DNA of 64,000 nt from the NCBI RefSeq assembly GCF_004798865.1, contig NW_025336087.1, positions 50,822,214 through 50,886,213 on the forward strand, written 5' to 3'. Below are positions 1 to 10,722 of this stretch, piece after piece. The notes under the pieces are model-generated. The model saw only the letters and a list, made by a program, of their open reading frames with translations. It searched no databases and was not told where the DNA came from. Position 1 is the first letter of the stretch; each line of letters starts with the position of its first letter. The translations under genes and the position numbers were made by a program. The DNA is from Varanus komodoensis (taxonomy: Eukaryota > Chordata > Lepidosauria > Squamata > Varanidae).

Positions 1-24
1 TGCTCACTGAATGAACTCCTGGCA

Positions 25-200
25 CCTCTCTCCAAGGTTGCATTCCCGGATTCAGAGAGGCAGCCAACATGACCCACTCCATACCAGCCGCAAGAGGGCA
101 CAGGGGTCAGAGTTCTGATTCCCAGTTCCAGAGCTGGGAATCCAAGAAATCCTCTGGTCATGCAGAGGCTGCCTAGTTCCCATGCAATAGTTCCTAGTTC
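25..200. repeat. Dispersed repeat, copy A (unclassified)
   Basis: This stretch shares ordered blocks with 25995-26190 in the same orientation. Both open with a pyrimidine-rich CTCTCTCCAAGGTTGC block, continue through a 'gttcccagctcca'-like block, a 'gggaatccaagaaatcct'-like block, and end in a 'gctgcctag' block. The order and spacing are roughly conserved although the sequence between blocks has drifted. Two diverged copies 26 kb apart mean an interspersed repeat family. I do not recognise its class and see no clear tRNA promoter boxes or terminal inverted repeats. Confidence 0.5.
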
Positions 201-474
201 TTCCTTCCCCAAGTAAGAAATCCCAATGTGTTTTCATATGAAAATATTTCTGGTGCCAACAGACTTGTTGCAAGTCACTTGTTTTTGCAGAATGTCCTTG
301 ACAAAGATGCAATAAGAACTGAATATATTTAAGCAGTATTGTGATCTTTGTTCTTGTTGTTTGATTAATGTATTTTTTTGTAATGCTATAGGGTTTGTTA
401 AGCTTGATACGGTTTGGAGCATGTCATAATCAGCCCTTTTATCCTATGGGCTCTGGTTTGCAGCCATAGCGTTT

Positions 475-602
475 TGTTGTGGTTTTACTATTTTAAAATG
501 GCTTTACTACAGTTTTTATGGGGTCATTGATTGTTCTGATTTGCTGTGCACTGCTGTGTGATGGCCTTTAGAAGAAAGGCAATACAGAAATAAATAAATA
601 CA
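475..602 (+). mobile_element. LINE/SINE 3' tail fragment
   Basis: A T-rich stretch runs into 'ggcctttagaagaaaggc' and ends in a short (AAAT)n tail. This is the usual layout of squamate L2/CR1-type retroelement 3' ends, which finish with a conserved hairpin-like segment and a TAAA/AAAT microsatellite. Only the 3' untranslated part remains, so the family is uncertain. Confidence 0.4.
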
Positions 603-733
603 CTTCGTTTATCCTTCACCCAAACTGTAATTGCAAAAAGCCTTGTTCTTCTTCAGCAAGAAAGTAGAGCGGCTTAGCATCGGAGTGTGGACTGAATTAG
701 TCCCATTGTCAGTGCTAACTAAAAGGGCTGTTT

Positions 734-980
734 ATAAGAACATAAGACAAGCCTTGCTGGATCAGACCAAATGTCCATCCAGTCCAACCGCCTGCTTTCC
801 AGATGTGCACCAGATGTGGGAACGCCACAAAGAGCAGAGGAAGGCAACAGATCTCTCTTGCTGTTCTGAGCAGCTGGTATTAAGCCGTGTCCTGCCTTGA
901 AGTTGGAAGTTCGATATTGCTATCATCATGGCTATAACCACGGATGGCCTTATCCTCCACAAATTTGTCTAATCCCACGT
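734..980 (-). mobile_element. L3/CR1-like LINE 3' end
   Basis: Read on the minus strand, this ends in 'catttggtctgatccagcaa' followed by a 'cttatgttctta'-type terminus. This is the ending seen in squamate L3-like CR1 elements, and 49259-49503 carries the same ending on the plus strand. The minus-strand translation near 965-905 retains LDKFVEDKAIRGYSHDD-like residues, typical of the last codons of the LINE reverse-transcriptase ORF. The copy is 5' truncated and eroded. Confidence 0.6.
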
Positions 981-1117
981 CAATTAATTTAATTATTCAT
1001 TAAATTCATTAAATCCCATTTTAAAGGGGATTCAATATTGCTATTAATATTATTACTCCTAATAATTAATACTTGTTCTTAATACTTTGTTGTTCTTAAT
1101 TCTTAATTAATTTGATT

Positions 1118-1220
1118 AAATTGCATTTATTAAATTGCATTTCTATCCTGTCTTTTTCCCTCTTGTGAGGAACCTAAGGCAGCTTACATAGCTGCATTTT
1201 ATCATCACAACCATTTAAAC
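1118..1220 (-). mobile_element. Sauria SINE 3' fragment
   Basis: The plus strand reads AT-rich tail, 'ttctatcctgtctttttccc', 'aacctaaggcagcttacata' and 'atcatcacaacc'. These are the reverse complement of the 3' half of the squamate Sauria SINE, its Bov-B-related tail. The tRNA-like head is missing. Compare the fuller minus-strand copies at 54681 and 55383. Confidence 0.55.
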
Positions 1221-2160
1221 TGCTGGATAACACCACATCCTTCTGCAGTGATTATTAAGATATGTTCAGAGCATCTACACATTGAGATCTGGAGCATCCC
1301 AGAGCAAGAGTGTATAACTGCCAGAATGCAACTGAATTTGAAACAGTTTCAAAAGCATGTGGTCTGTTCCTTAGCTATAGATGCTCTCCCCACAAATTCA
1401 AATGGCTTTAAAAAAGTGAAAACAAAACTGAATTTTTGAAGTGACTTAAATTAGAAAGTAATGCCTCTATTTCCCACCACTGCCATGTCCAGTGTGATGC
1501 TGCTCCAATGGAAACCTCCATCTTCTATTTTGTGACAAATGAGCTTTGTTTCTCAGGGAGAATGTTTGAAAGTAGGATTTAATGTCACAATATTATAATA
1601 TTCCAATCCTTTCGGAATTTCATGCATGATAGTGTGAAGACAGGAGGGCAGTAACACCTTCACTAGTATCCAAAGGAAACTGCACTCCAGTCTTGATTTT
1701 AGGATAAGGATGTTGGATGCAATTAATGTTAGCAACCACTCCAGGGAAGACAAAGAGAATTTGCAGCCTTTAGAATGGATAGCAGCTGCTTCCCTCCATC
1801 ACTTGCTTTCTTTCGCCACCAAAGACTGCCCTGTCGGAAGGCATCCAGGAGAGGGAAAGAGGCAGACCAAGAGGAGCACAAGACCTGCCCTAGATGCTCC
1901 TCTGCTCTCTTGGCCGTCTACCATCAGCTGCCCTGTGGGAAGAATTCCCTCTTGAGGGGAAGTAGATGAGCATGACAATAGAGACCTGTCCCTGTTCCAG
2001 CTGGACTTTCCAAGCTCCTGGACTATTTTTACCAACCGCCCTATGGGAAGGGGCAGTGGCTGATTGAGCACTTGCTTTGCACGCTGCATATCTCGCTTGC
2101 ATACAGAATAGTGCACACTTGCTTTGCACACAGAAAAATCATTGCTTTGCATGATTTTTA

Positions 2161-2300
2161 TCTATTGCTTCATTACATTTCTATAGCACCCAATAAACAA
2201 AGCTCTCTGGGAGGTTCACAACAATTGTAACTGAAAAATATGATGTAAGACACAGTATAAACATTTACAAGTTTAAAACTACAGTATAAAGTAGAAGTAA
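2161..2300 (-). mobile_element. L2-clade LINE 3' tail
   Basis: The plus strand reads 'ttacatttctatagcacc', then 'aagctctctgggaggttcac', then an A-rich run. This is the reverse complement of the recurring L2-like LINE terminus whose forward form ends in 'cgcccagagagcttcggct'. The same tail appears forward at 3885-3931. Only the 3' UTR is present. Confidence 0.6.
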
Positions 2301-3330
2301 CTACTAAGGTAAAATCGAGCAGCAATGGAAAGTTTAATATACAATAACCTATTTAGAACAGAAACACCAAATTTTCCAGGAAAATAGTAAGGTCTTCTGG
2401 AAGTGCTGGCATTTGATCCTGGGCATCTCCCACACTGCTGGATTCAGGTTTTAATAGCTCTTGGTAAGGTATCCTGAGTGGTTATTATCCATCAGTGGAT
2501 CCACCTTCCCGTGGGGATGGTCACCAGCCTCCTTTCCTTCTGCTCTTCTTCTTCTCATCATTGCTACCATTGTCTTGCATAAGCCACTCAGCAAGCAGGC
2601 AGGGGCATCTGCTGCTCTACCTGCTCACCACCACTGTTGTCTGGACCAGCAGGGAACAAGCAGCTAGCAAAGGGGAACAGGAGGAGCAAATCCACTGTTG
2701 TCAGTGGGCTCCTGCTGGGGTTGTGGGCTCTCAGGGGCTGCCCAACCATGTCTACCTTGATCGCTAGGTAGGACAGAAAAACTCTTGGTTGTCCAGTTCT
2801 GCAGCTGCAAAATCCTCTATGGATGTGCTGATCTGAAAGAAGGAAACCCTGTTCTGCTGTCTCCATGCTGCTTTGACCAACAAGAACTGACAGTGCCTGA
2901 GGTGTTAATGGGATGAGGAAGCGGATCTGTTCTTGAGTAATGTGTCAAAGCAGGACAGCAACCCTTGTGTTGTTGCCTAGGGAAGACACTATTGTTTTCA
3001 AGTGCTGCTTTACAATTTGACCATTTCTGCTGAGGAGCAGCAAACCACATTATATAGGTGGTCCATGACCGGATACCAGGCTTTTTTTTTTTTTTTCAAA
3101 AGGAGCCAGCCTGTAGTCTGGGGCCAGTGGGTGGGTTCAACCCTTTCCTCCATGCTGTTTCTCTGATCAAAATCCCTACCGCTGACCACAAGCTCCTGTT
3201 AGTTTTGCTGGTGGGGAAAGACCAACAGCTGCACACTGTGTCAGGCTCTAAAACAGCCCCCTTTCCCACTGCCTTTGTTCCAACCAATTTCCACCCCAGT
3301 AGATACTTTTAAGCTCTAAGTTCTGTTATC
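2301..3330. other. Stretch without recognised feature
   Basis: No repeat family, RNA gene or convincing exon was recognised. A 14-base T run lies near 3081-3094. Both strands carry only short open frames of 60-92 codons that overlap one another, as expected by chance in a locally GC-richer stretch. Confidence 0.5.
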
Positions 3331-3825
3331 AGCTGAAACCGATGCACCAGCTACGACCCTATCAGGACAGAGAGAGCCTAGCTGCAGTTATCCATGCTGT
3401 GGTATCCTCTCGTTTGGATTACTGCAGTGTACTAGATTCAAAGCCATGAATGGCTTGGGGGCAGGTTAGCTGAAGGAGCACCTTCTCCCATATCTACCTT
3501 CCTGCAACCTGAGGTCATCTCCATGTGTTGCTCCCTGGGAGCCCCTTCCAAAGGACGTGAGGTGGGTGGCTACCAGAAGAGCCTTTCCAGTTGTGGTGCC
3601 CTGCTCTTGGAAGGAGCTCCCCAAAGAGGTGTACCTGGCACCTACTTTGTATTCTTTCTGGTGCCTGGTGAAGACCTTTATATTTCCCCAGTATTTTAAT
3701 AGTTTAACTTTTTAATTCTGTTTTTATATGTTCCATTTGCTTTTGTACCACTCCAATGTTTCCATGCTGAATTATAGCAATTCCAATTGCTGTTATGGTT
3801 TTATTGGGGTTTTAATTCTTTTAAC

Positions 3826-3868
<43 letters not shown>

Positions 3869-3931
3869 AATGTTAGGGTTAACCACCCAGACAGCATTGG
3901 CTATTGAGCACTATAAACATGAAATAAATAA
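3331..3931 (+). mobile_element. L2-clade LINE, 3' part of ORF2 plus 3' UTR
   Basis: The forward translation starts QLKPMHQLRPYQDRESLAAV and continues into VVSSRLDYCSVL, the reverse-transcriptase/thumb region typical of L2 and related Jockey-like LINEs. After an internal loss of sequence, the RAFSVV..LWNSLP-type C-terminus survives as degraded words (about 3560-3660). A T-rich 3' UTR follows, then a (TG)n tract and the L2-type end 'accacccagacagcattggc' with an AAATAAAT tail. Several stops and frameshifts are visible, so it is a dead 5'-truncated copy. Confidence 0.7.
3828..3867. repeat. (TG)n microsatellite
   Basis: About twenty perfect TG repeats lie inside the 3' UTR of the L2 copy, between its T-rich region and its terminal hairpin-like segment. 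It probably grew from a T/G-rich stretch of the element. Confidence 0.95.
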
Positions 3932-4620
3932 GTTTTCATTTGGGGAGAAAAACCTTAAGAACTTCTAGACACAAGGCTGTTAATCCACTGCATTTACTTG
4001 TGCTTGTGTTGTAGAATTGACAGCTGAGTATTATGTAAGTGTTTTATTTTCTGCTTTCCTATTATATAATCTCTAGATGGCACTGCAGTGTAACAACATA
4101 ATGCACATATACAATTTAAAAAGGCAGCTTCTTTCACCTTGGCAAGCAGACTTCCCACTTCAGGAATAGGCAGCCAAACACCACCAGAATCAGGACTGAC
4201 CTACTGCTATCTGAAATGAGTGGTGCCCCGAGGCCCTAAGAAAACCAAGCATTCCAAGCAATGCAGCCTGAACCAAGTAGCATGACAAGGAGATGGGCTG
4301 GATGGGAATCTGGGGGAGAGGATCTATGCTGGTGTGGGTGTTGTACATGTTGGGAAAGAGCTTCACACTGTGGCAATTCTGAGCATGCTTAGTAAGTCCC
4401 ATAGCACTCTATGGAGTATTATTGTGCAGAGGATTGCAGATTCAGAAAAAAACAAAAAACAAAAAAATGAGAGAGACTGATGAGAGGAAATATAAAATAA
4501 AAGTGAATGGCAAATATAGAAGGTGCTGGCAGGGTAGACTTAGAAAGGAAGAAAGGGAAAAGACGTGCAAAGAAACGACTGTCTTTGTTCAGGGGCACTA
4601 GACACATAGGGCTGGGGTTA

Positions 4621-4672
4621 CCATATGCTGCTCTGCCTCAAGCAGCAAAATACATTGGTTTGGCCTGCCTTG
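4621..4672. mobile_element. Terminal fragment of a MITE-like repeat
   Basis: The segment 'ctgcctcaagcagcaaaata' followed by 'ttggtttggcctgccttg' matches the right-hand end of the inverted-repeat element at 24150-24367, which has 'gccttagacagcaaaatggc' and 'tgacctggccttac'. It is probably the end of a degraded non-autonomous DNA transposon. Confidence 0.4.
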
Positions 4673-4750
4673 AACGTGCATTTAGAAGAGTGTTTCTAGA
4701 TTTTGAAGATATAAATCAAATTATTATCCTTCCGTGGAGCATACTAGATT

Positions 4751-4837
4751 GTTCTTTGGTGGTCCCGCCTCTCTGAAGCATGGCATGAGTGACTGGGGAG
4801 CTCCTTTTGTCCTTTGGTGGGCCCACCCCGCTGAAAC
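4751..4837. repeat. Imperfect direct duplication
   Basis: The 29-bp segment at 4751-4779 ('ttctttggtggtcccgcc' then 'tctctgaag') recurs at 4809-4837 as 'tcctttggtgggcccacc' then 'ccgctgaaa'. The copies sit 58 bp apart. This suggests an old local tandem duplication. No coding meaning is seen. Confidence 0.5.
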
Positions 4838-5978
4838 TAAATCACTGGGTGTGTTGAGTAACAGCTTCCCAGACAAAAGTGATAGGTTTTCATTTCTGGC
4901 CATTAATTTGATATCTTTCCCTTTAACCTGCAATATGATACGTCACTTCAAGTTGTTAACAATGGCTTCTACAATAACAATGCTAACTTTTGTGTCTGTC
5001 GCATTCCCACCCAGCCTCAGTGCTGCTCATGAATGCCACGTCCCTGCATTCCTGCAAATGGCTGAGAGTTGAAAGCAGCACTTCCAAGTCTTTCCCACCC
5101 CATCCCCATCCCCAGCCAATTGTGCTAATGCAGCATACGCCCTTCCACTCCTTCCATCTATTGAATGCACAGAAAAAACAGTCCTTGGAATTTGCTGGGG
5201 GAAGCAAGGATGCAGGAACATAAACCACAGCACAGCCAACAACGAGAAGGCAGTAGCCTAGTTTTGTTGTGTTCAGCCAGGATGCAGCCAAAATTGCAAA
5301 AAGTTGATTGCATGACGAGACTTGGATGGCCTGAGTCAAACCTGGGGTGGCCAGAGAGGCTGCTATGGGTGTCAGATCAATGCTCTCATTGGCCTTGGTG
5401 GGGAACTTACCCCTACATATGCAACTGGGTTGAGAATGCTAGTAAAATGCTGTAGAGCTGGGAGCTGCCAGTAAAAGTGTATAGGTGATATCTCCGTTCA
5501 ACATGAATTGTGTCCAAGCGTTCATAAGTCCACTTCACTAATGTCCTGTCTGAGCCTGTCCCACTGAGTCACACCAATATATTCAATGCTATTTGAATAA
5601 CCTCTCAGTTTCTAGGAATGAAGGTAGGCGTAATAGCCTTAGGATGCTGTTTCTTTTCACTGGCAATATGAATCTGGCTTCATAATTTGATTTATACATA
5701 CTGACAGTTGTAACAACAGCAAAACAGTTGTTAAAAAATAAAATAAAAAGAGAACGGTTGCTATGACCAGATTAGTCCCCACTTTGTAATACTGTATGTC
5801 TAAAATATTTTTCCAACCCCCATATTTGCAAGGGGAATTTTCCCCAATTTGCATTCAGACCAACATTCCTGGTGAGAAGCTGTGTTGTCCTTCCTCACTG
5901 TTCATTATCCTGCACTTAAAATATCTCAGTTTGGGTTACTCTAAATGGTTATTTATATCCTTTAGTGTCCCTTCAAAA

Positions 5979-6822
5979 TGAACGCAGGATTAGGATCAAG
6001 GGAAAAAGGTCTGGAAACTGGAGGAAGATACCTTAATAATTTAAGATATGCAGAAGATACCATCATACTGGCAGAAAGAAGCAATTATGTGAAATGACTC
6101 CTGGTGAAAGTGATAGAAGAAAGTGCAAAAGCAGGACTGCAGCTGGACATTTAGAGAAGAAAACTCTTGCCTACACAAGAATTACACCGCTTTAATGTCA
6201 ACAGTGAAGAAACTGAAATTGTGAAAGATTTGCAAACCTTGGCTCAATCTTCCAATTCAAGCAGAGATTGTAGCCAAGTCAGAAGAAAACTGAGACTTGG
6301 AAGGGCAGCAATGAAGGAACTAGAAAAGATAATCAAGTGCAAGGATGTTTCACTGGAGACCAAGGCCAAGGTCATCCAAACTATCGTATTCCCAATCACA
6401 ATGTATGGGTGTGAAAGCTGTTCAATGAAGATAGCTGACAGGAAGAAAATTGATCTGTCTGAGGGCTGGAGGAGAGTTTTGCAAATACCCTGGACTGACA
6501 GAAGAATGAACAAGGGGGCCCCAGATCAAATAAAGCCAGAACTTTTTCTGGAAGCAAAACTGGTGAATCTGAGGCTGTCATACTTCAATCACATCATGGG
6601 AAGGCAAGGCTCACTGGGGAAGACAATCGCGTTAGGGAAAGCTGAAGGCAGGAGATGAAAGGGAAGATCAAATACGAGGTGGATTGACTCTAGAAAGGGA
6701 GCTATAGCCTTGAATTTAAAAGAATTGAATGGAGCTGGAGGGCTTTTGGAGGACTTCCATTCATTCATAGGGTTACCATAGGTTACCTAAGACAACTTGA
6801 CAGAACATAAAAACAACAAGAA
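5979..6822 (+). mobile_element. Bov-B (RTE-clade) LINE, 3' end of reverse-transcriptase ORF
   Basis: This is the strongest coding ancestry in the window. Translation from about 6020 gives GGRYLNNLRYAEDTIILAE, covering the reverse-transcriptase catalytic box, with the usual YADD changed to YAED. After two in-frame stops (NYVK-stop near 6095 and LDI-stop near 6150), a 163-codon open stretch (6167-6658) follows. It contains VIQTIVFPITMYGCESCSMK and LVNLRLSYFNHIMGRQGSLG, the conserved C-terminal thumb region of Bov-B. The DNA ends 'gggttaccatagg' then 'gacaacttgacag' and an AACAACAAG-rich tail, the classic RTE 3' end. It is 5' truncated, as most copies are. Bov-B is abundant in squamates and is known to have moved horizontally between reptiles and ruminants. 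Confidence 0.9.
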
Positions 6823-7257
6823 GGAAACCGTTTGTGTTTCTTTTTGCATAGGCTACCAGCTGTTTCTCTGCAGGTAGATGATTATCGGAATATACCACTG
6901 AGCAGATTGGTAACACCCATTACATTCCTTGGTCACCATAGTGCAGCAATATGATTTCTAGAGCCTCTTTCTTTTCAGAATCCAGCTTGGACATCTGGCA
7001 TTTCTCGCTGCATATAGGCTAATATTCTTCTTTGCAACACTTTGAGCATCACTTGGTTACATGGGGGGTTAGTGCAATACTCCTATGGCTGCTGCACTCT
7101 CTCGCCTCTCCTTTCTTGGAGACTGGACTATATAAGGAACACTTCCATTCTGTGGGCTATTGTTTTGTTTTCCATATTCGTTGTCATATTTTTGTTAGGA
7201 TTTGGACTGATCCATTTTCTGAAGCTTAGAATATCCTACTGGTATCCTAATTATTCT

Positions 7258-7430
7258 AGGTGCTTATTCTGGATCCAACTGTTGCTCTGTCTAGCCCAAA
7301 TACTGTCCACAGTGACACAGAGACTCTCCTGGTTTTCAGGCATTCGAGATTTCTTCCTAGCCTTGCCCTGGGATGCCAAGGATTGCAGGCAGGCCATGTG
7401 TTCTGCACCTGAGCTGTGGTCCCTCCTCCC
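7258..7430 (-). mobile_element. tRNA-headed SINE with L3-like tail
   Basis: Reverse-complemented, it begins 'ggagggaccacagctcaggt', a degenerate tRNA A-box region. It runs through 'aaaccaggagagtctctgtg' and 'ctgtggacagtatttgggct', and ends near 'agcaacagttggatccag'. These blocks, in this order, define the common squamate SINE with a GTAGCTCAGTGG-type head. It lies directly downstream, on the minus strand, of the tRNA-Leu-like sequence at 7440-7521. Confidence 0.6.
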
Positions 7431-7439
7431 AGTACCTCT

Positions 7440-7521
7440 TGGCAGCTGTGGGATCTGAACCCACACCAACCAAACAACTGGAGCCTAAATCCAGCAACTT
7501 CAACCAATTGGCCACACTTCC
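7440..7521 (-). pseudogene. tRNA-Leu(UAG)-like sequence, probable pseudogene
   Basis: The minus strand gives an 82-nt sequence, the full length of a vertebrate tRNA-Leu with its long variable arm. The anticodon arm 'gctggatttaggctccagt' is identical to tRNA-Leu(TAG) as I remember it; the anticodon TAG is at 7487-7485. The T-arm keeps 'gtgggttcagatcccac', a B-box with one swap, and the end reads GCTGCCA. The acceptor stem (GGAAGTG against AGCTGCC) has about two mismatches. The D-arm A-box is weakened to 'tggccaattggttgaag', where tggc.gagcggt would be expected. The intact anticodon arm with damaged acceptor and D arms points to a pseudogene or tRNA-derived insertion rather than a working tRNA. 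A decayed live gene is less likely. Confidence 0.7.
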
Positions 7522-10180
7522 TCTTAACCCGCATGCAAGCCATTGACTGGAGTTCAGAACTGTGGATACAGCACTTTGCTCTCTGTGCCTGCATGTTGTA
7601 ACTGTGTATGGCTACAAGGGCCTGCTGGCATCAGGCATGAAAAAGACTGCCAACATATACTTATATTTCATTTGCTATGGTTTTGAGGTCTTGGAGGAAA
7701 AAACCCCAACCCAGATTATTTAAGACATGGATTTTGCTTTGTGGCACTTTTAGTTTCAACCACATCATTTATAATGAAAACAGAGCAAGATGTTTTGCAT
7801 TTAAAAAAACACAAAATATCAAACCCAAAGCTTTCCATGCCAAAAACATGGCCTGAAACAAAGCCAAAGATTTCAAGCTGGCAAATCAGCAAAGAGAGCA
7901 AACTGATTTGAAAAAGTGTTGCAGGCCCTGTTTACTGAGCACAGCTTAATGTCTCTAGTGCAGTGCTGTCATCAATGGCCAAAAAAGTCCAAGTCGCAGG
8001 AGTAAATGTGTCAGGCTAATAAAGGAGAAACATTTTGTGGGGATTTTTTTAATAAAATGGGGAAAGGAAAGTGAGAAGTGTGACCATAACTGTGTAATAG
8101 AACTATGATTGACTGATTTGGTGTGGATGAAAAAGTTTGGTATGAGCAGAGGGGACAGGGAGAGATTTATTTCTGTTTTATGAAATAACAGCATTTTGTA
8201 GTTTTAAATTTACTTTTGCTAGCAACAGCTGCTTTCAGGTCAGATATCAATGGCATTTGGAAGCCAGTCCTAATGAAACTAGGATGGAGTTCCTATTAAC
8301 ATTCACGTTATTTTCATGCTTTTGGAATTCAGTGTGTAAAGAATCGTTTAAGATGGCACAGCAGGGACTGTAAAAATACGTTTGAGCTCCAATCATAAAC
8401 ATAACAGATTTTTATATTGCTTTGGAAAATTGTCAGTACACATGGCAGGGCTTAACTGAGCACACAATGAAGGTAATGTCTTGTACTTGCCAACCTGTGG
8501 AAGTAAGAATTTAACCTTATCCATGTTCTAAATTAAGTGCACATCCAGTTAGAATGGATGCTTAATCCTGCCAGTCTTTTAAAGCACAGCCAGTCCCCTG
8601 TGTGTTACGCAGAAGAAGTCTCAATGCAGCTTACCTCAAGTAAGTGTGCAGAGGATTGCAGCTTTAGTTTTTAAATAACAGGTTGGTTGCTGGTAATAAG
8701 GAAGATGAAATATTTTGCAAATTGATTGTTCTGTTTGATTTTGAGTCAAGAATCAGACATATTTTAAGAACTATATTATGTCTAGTTCATTTGTCTAGAC
8801 ACTTAAATTGCTTGGGCATGGACAATCCTACCTTACTTTGTCCTGTTGTGTTACCTGCCAGCTTAAATTTCAGTGTATTTTAAGATTTTTTTTTAAATCA
8901 GTGGCTTTTAGAGAACAAGTGAAACAAACAAAAAAAGTAATTTATTTCCCTATAAAAACCATATTCTTAAGTCACTGCGAAGGACCATGCAATCAATGCC
9001 GTGATGTCGCTGAATGGTAATACAGTAAGCAGCGCCATCTTGTGGTTCTTCAGGAATCATCTGAAATTAACTGAAATAAGAGAGGAAGAACCTGCTTTGG
9101 CTCACTCTTTTACTAAGCTATTTTCTGTTACCTCTTACAACTCCCCAAGAATTACAGGCGCAGATATATGATTCCTACCTTAATAAATTATTTATCCCAG
9201 AAAATAAAACTAGAACATCCTTAAGAACTCTGTAAGATGTTATTTGTTGTTTGTACAAATCTGTCCTGCTGTGGTCTGTCATGTGTAGCTAAGGAGGATT
9301 TATTTAGCTCTTTCTAATTTCAGCTGCTTCTAATTTTTGAGGGCTCAGGGATGATCCTGGTATACATCTCCACCCAGCTCTAGGCTAACTGTTGGGACAG
9401 GGTAGGTTTTCATGAGTTGTGCTGGATTTACAGTAGGGCTTAGTGTCACTTGCACTGGCGAGGCGTTTATTATGCGCTCATGGTGCCTCACTCATGGGAG
9501 TTTGTGAGTACAGTACACAATGCCTCCTCCTCCAGCACTTATTAGATTGAGGCAAATAAGTTATTATCTGTAAACACTGGCATGAAACCCTCATGCACTT
9601 GCACAATTCTGTTATGCCACACTGCCACTAACTGGTTGTGTAGTGGAATTAACAGGAAGGCAGAGAAAGACAAACCTTGAGAAAAAATAAGTGTCCAGGA
9701 GCCAGTCTTAATCCCACAAAGAATCTGTAAGCAGAAGCCATAGGGAAGTGGAAGGTCAAAAACCTCATGTAGAAAAGCCCTGGGGAAAGAAAGGGATTGA
9801 GGTTGGGGCTAGAGCTGGGGAATCCTCTAGAGTGGCAACCAAAGGGGTGCAGGGACTCGTATGGGAAAAGAGGAATTTGTGAAGATTTCCTCCCCATCCC
9901 TTCCTCCAGCTCCTGCTGAATCCTTCCTGCTGAAGCCTTGACTTCCACAAACCAAAGGGACTCTTTCTTTCACAAAATGGTCAATCCAGATCAGCCCCCA
10001 TGCCTTTATATCCAAGTAGGTAAACACATCTAGTAAGGAGAAGTAGGAGCTCCCAGGACACTAAAAAAATGCCTGCAGCTTTATTTAACATACTTATTTA
10101 AAGAATTCAGCTGCACTTTTAAACTAAGTGAAATGCAGATATTGAAAGCACTTCCGCAGGCAATTATCTCTGGTTTGCTT
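7522..10180. other. Mostly unique DNA, nothing recognised
   Basis: About 2.6 kb with no recognised repeat beyond short A and T runs (for example 8880-8900), and only short open frames. AT content is high around 8650-9300. No tRNA-like boxes, LINE tails or inverted repeats were found by eye. It could be old intergenic sequence or intron. Confidence 0.45.
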
Positions 10181-10194
10181 GCTTGCTTGTTCAT

Positions 10195-10345
10195 TTGTTT
10201 ACAGAAATTAATATCCTGCCATTCTTGTCTGATGACAAGCCAAAGCATCTAGCAATGGACAATATTAAAATAATAGAACAACAAAGCAATACAAACTTAA
10301 TTTGGGAAAACAAGAACAATAAATCCAGGCATGAATTAAAGCAGT
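10195..10345 (-). mobile_element. L2-type LINE tail, reverse orientation
   Basis: The plus strand reads 'tttgtttacagaaattaata' then 'tcctgccattcttgtctga' and A-rich words such as 'aatagaacaacaaagcaata'. This is the reversed tail of an L2-like element. It is placed head-on against the forward L2 copy that begins at about 10381. Confidence 0.4.
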
Positions 10346-10380
10346 CCCCCAAATCCAAACTGAATAGCAAGCTGAGATAA

Positions 10381-10722
10381 AACAAGCTGTGGAATTCCCT
10401 CACCACAGAGGCCCACTCAGGCATGATTTTGATGTCCATCTGCCATCAGGCAAGTATCTTTTCATTTAGGCAGAGCTTTGTCTTGCCAAAGTGACAGTGC
10501 TTTTCAATGTATGGCTCATGTGCTGATATTTATAGCTCAAATGTTTTATTGTGGCATTGTGGGCATCTTTAATTGGTTTTTACCTGTTTTTATTTTTCTT
10601 CAATAAAGTGTCATTTACTTTTTAAAAAGTGGTTAAAATGTTTATTGTTGTTACTAGCCATCTTGAATGCTGTACGCAAAGCAGTGGGATAGAAATTTAA
10701 TTAATGCATGCATTAAATAAGC
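10381..10722 (+). mobile_element. L2-clade LINE 3' end
   Basis: The forward frame retains LWNSLTTEAHSG, the last conserved motif (LWNSLP-E) of L2-type ORF2. It is followed by a T-rich 3' UTR and the terminus 'ccatcttgaatgctgtacgc' with 'gggatagaaatttaatt' and a weak AAAT tail. It is 5' truncated and dead. Confidence 0.55.

Noticed and set aside
590-605. AATAAA as a host polyadenylation site
   Set aside because: This and similar AATAAA runs (3920, 29960, 39170, 63890) are the A/T tails of retroelement copies.
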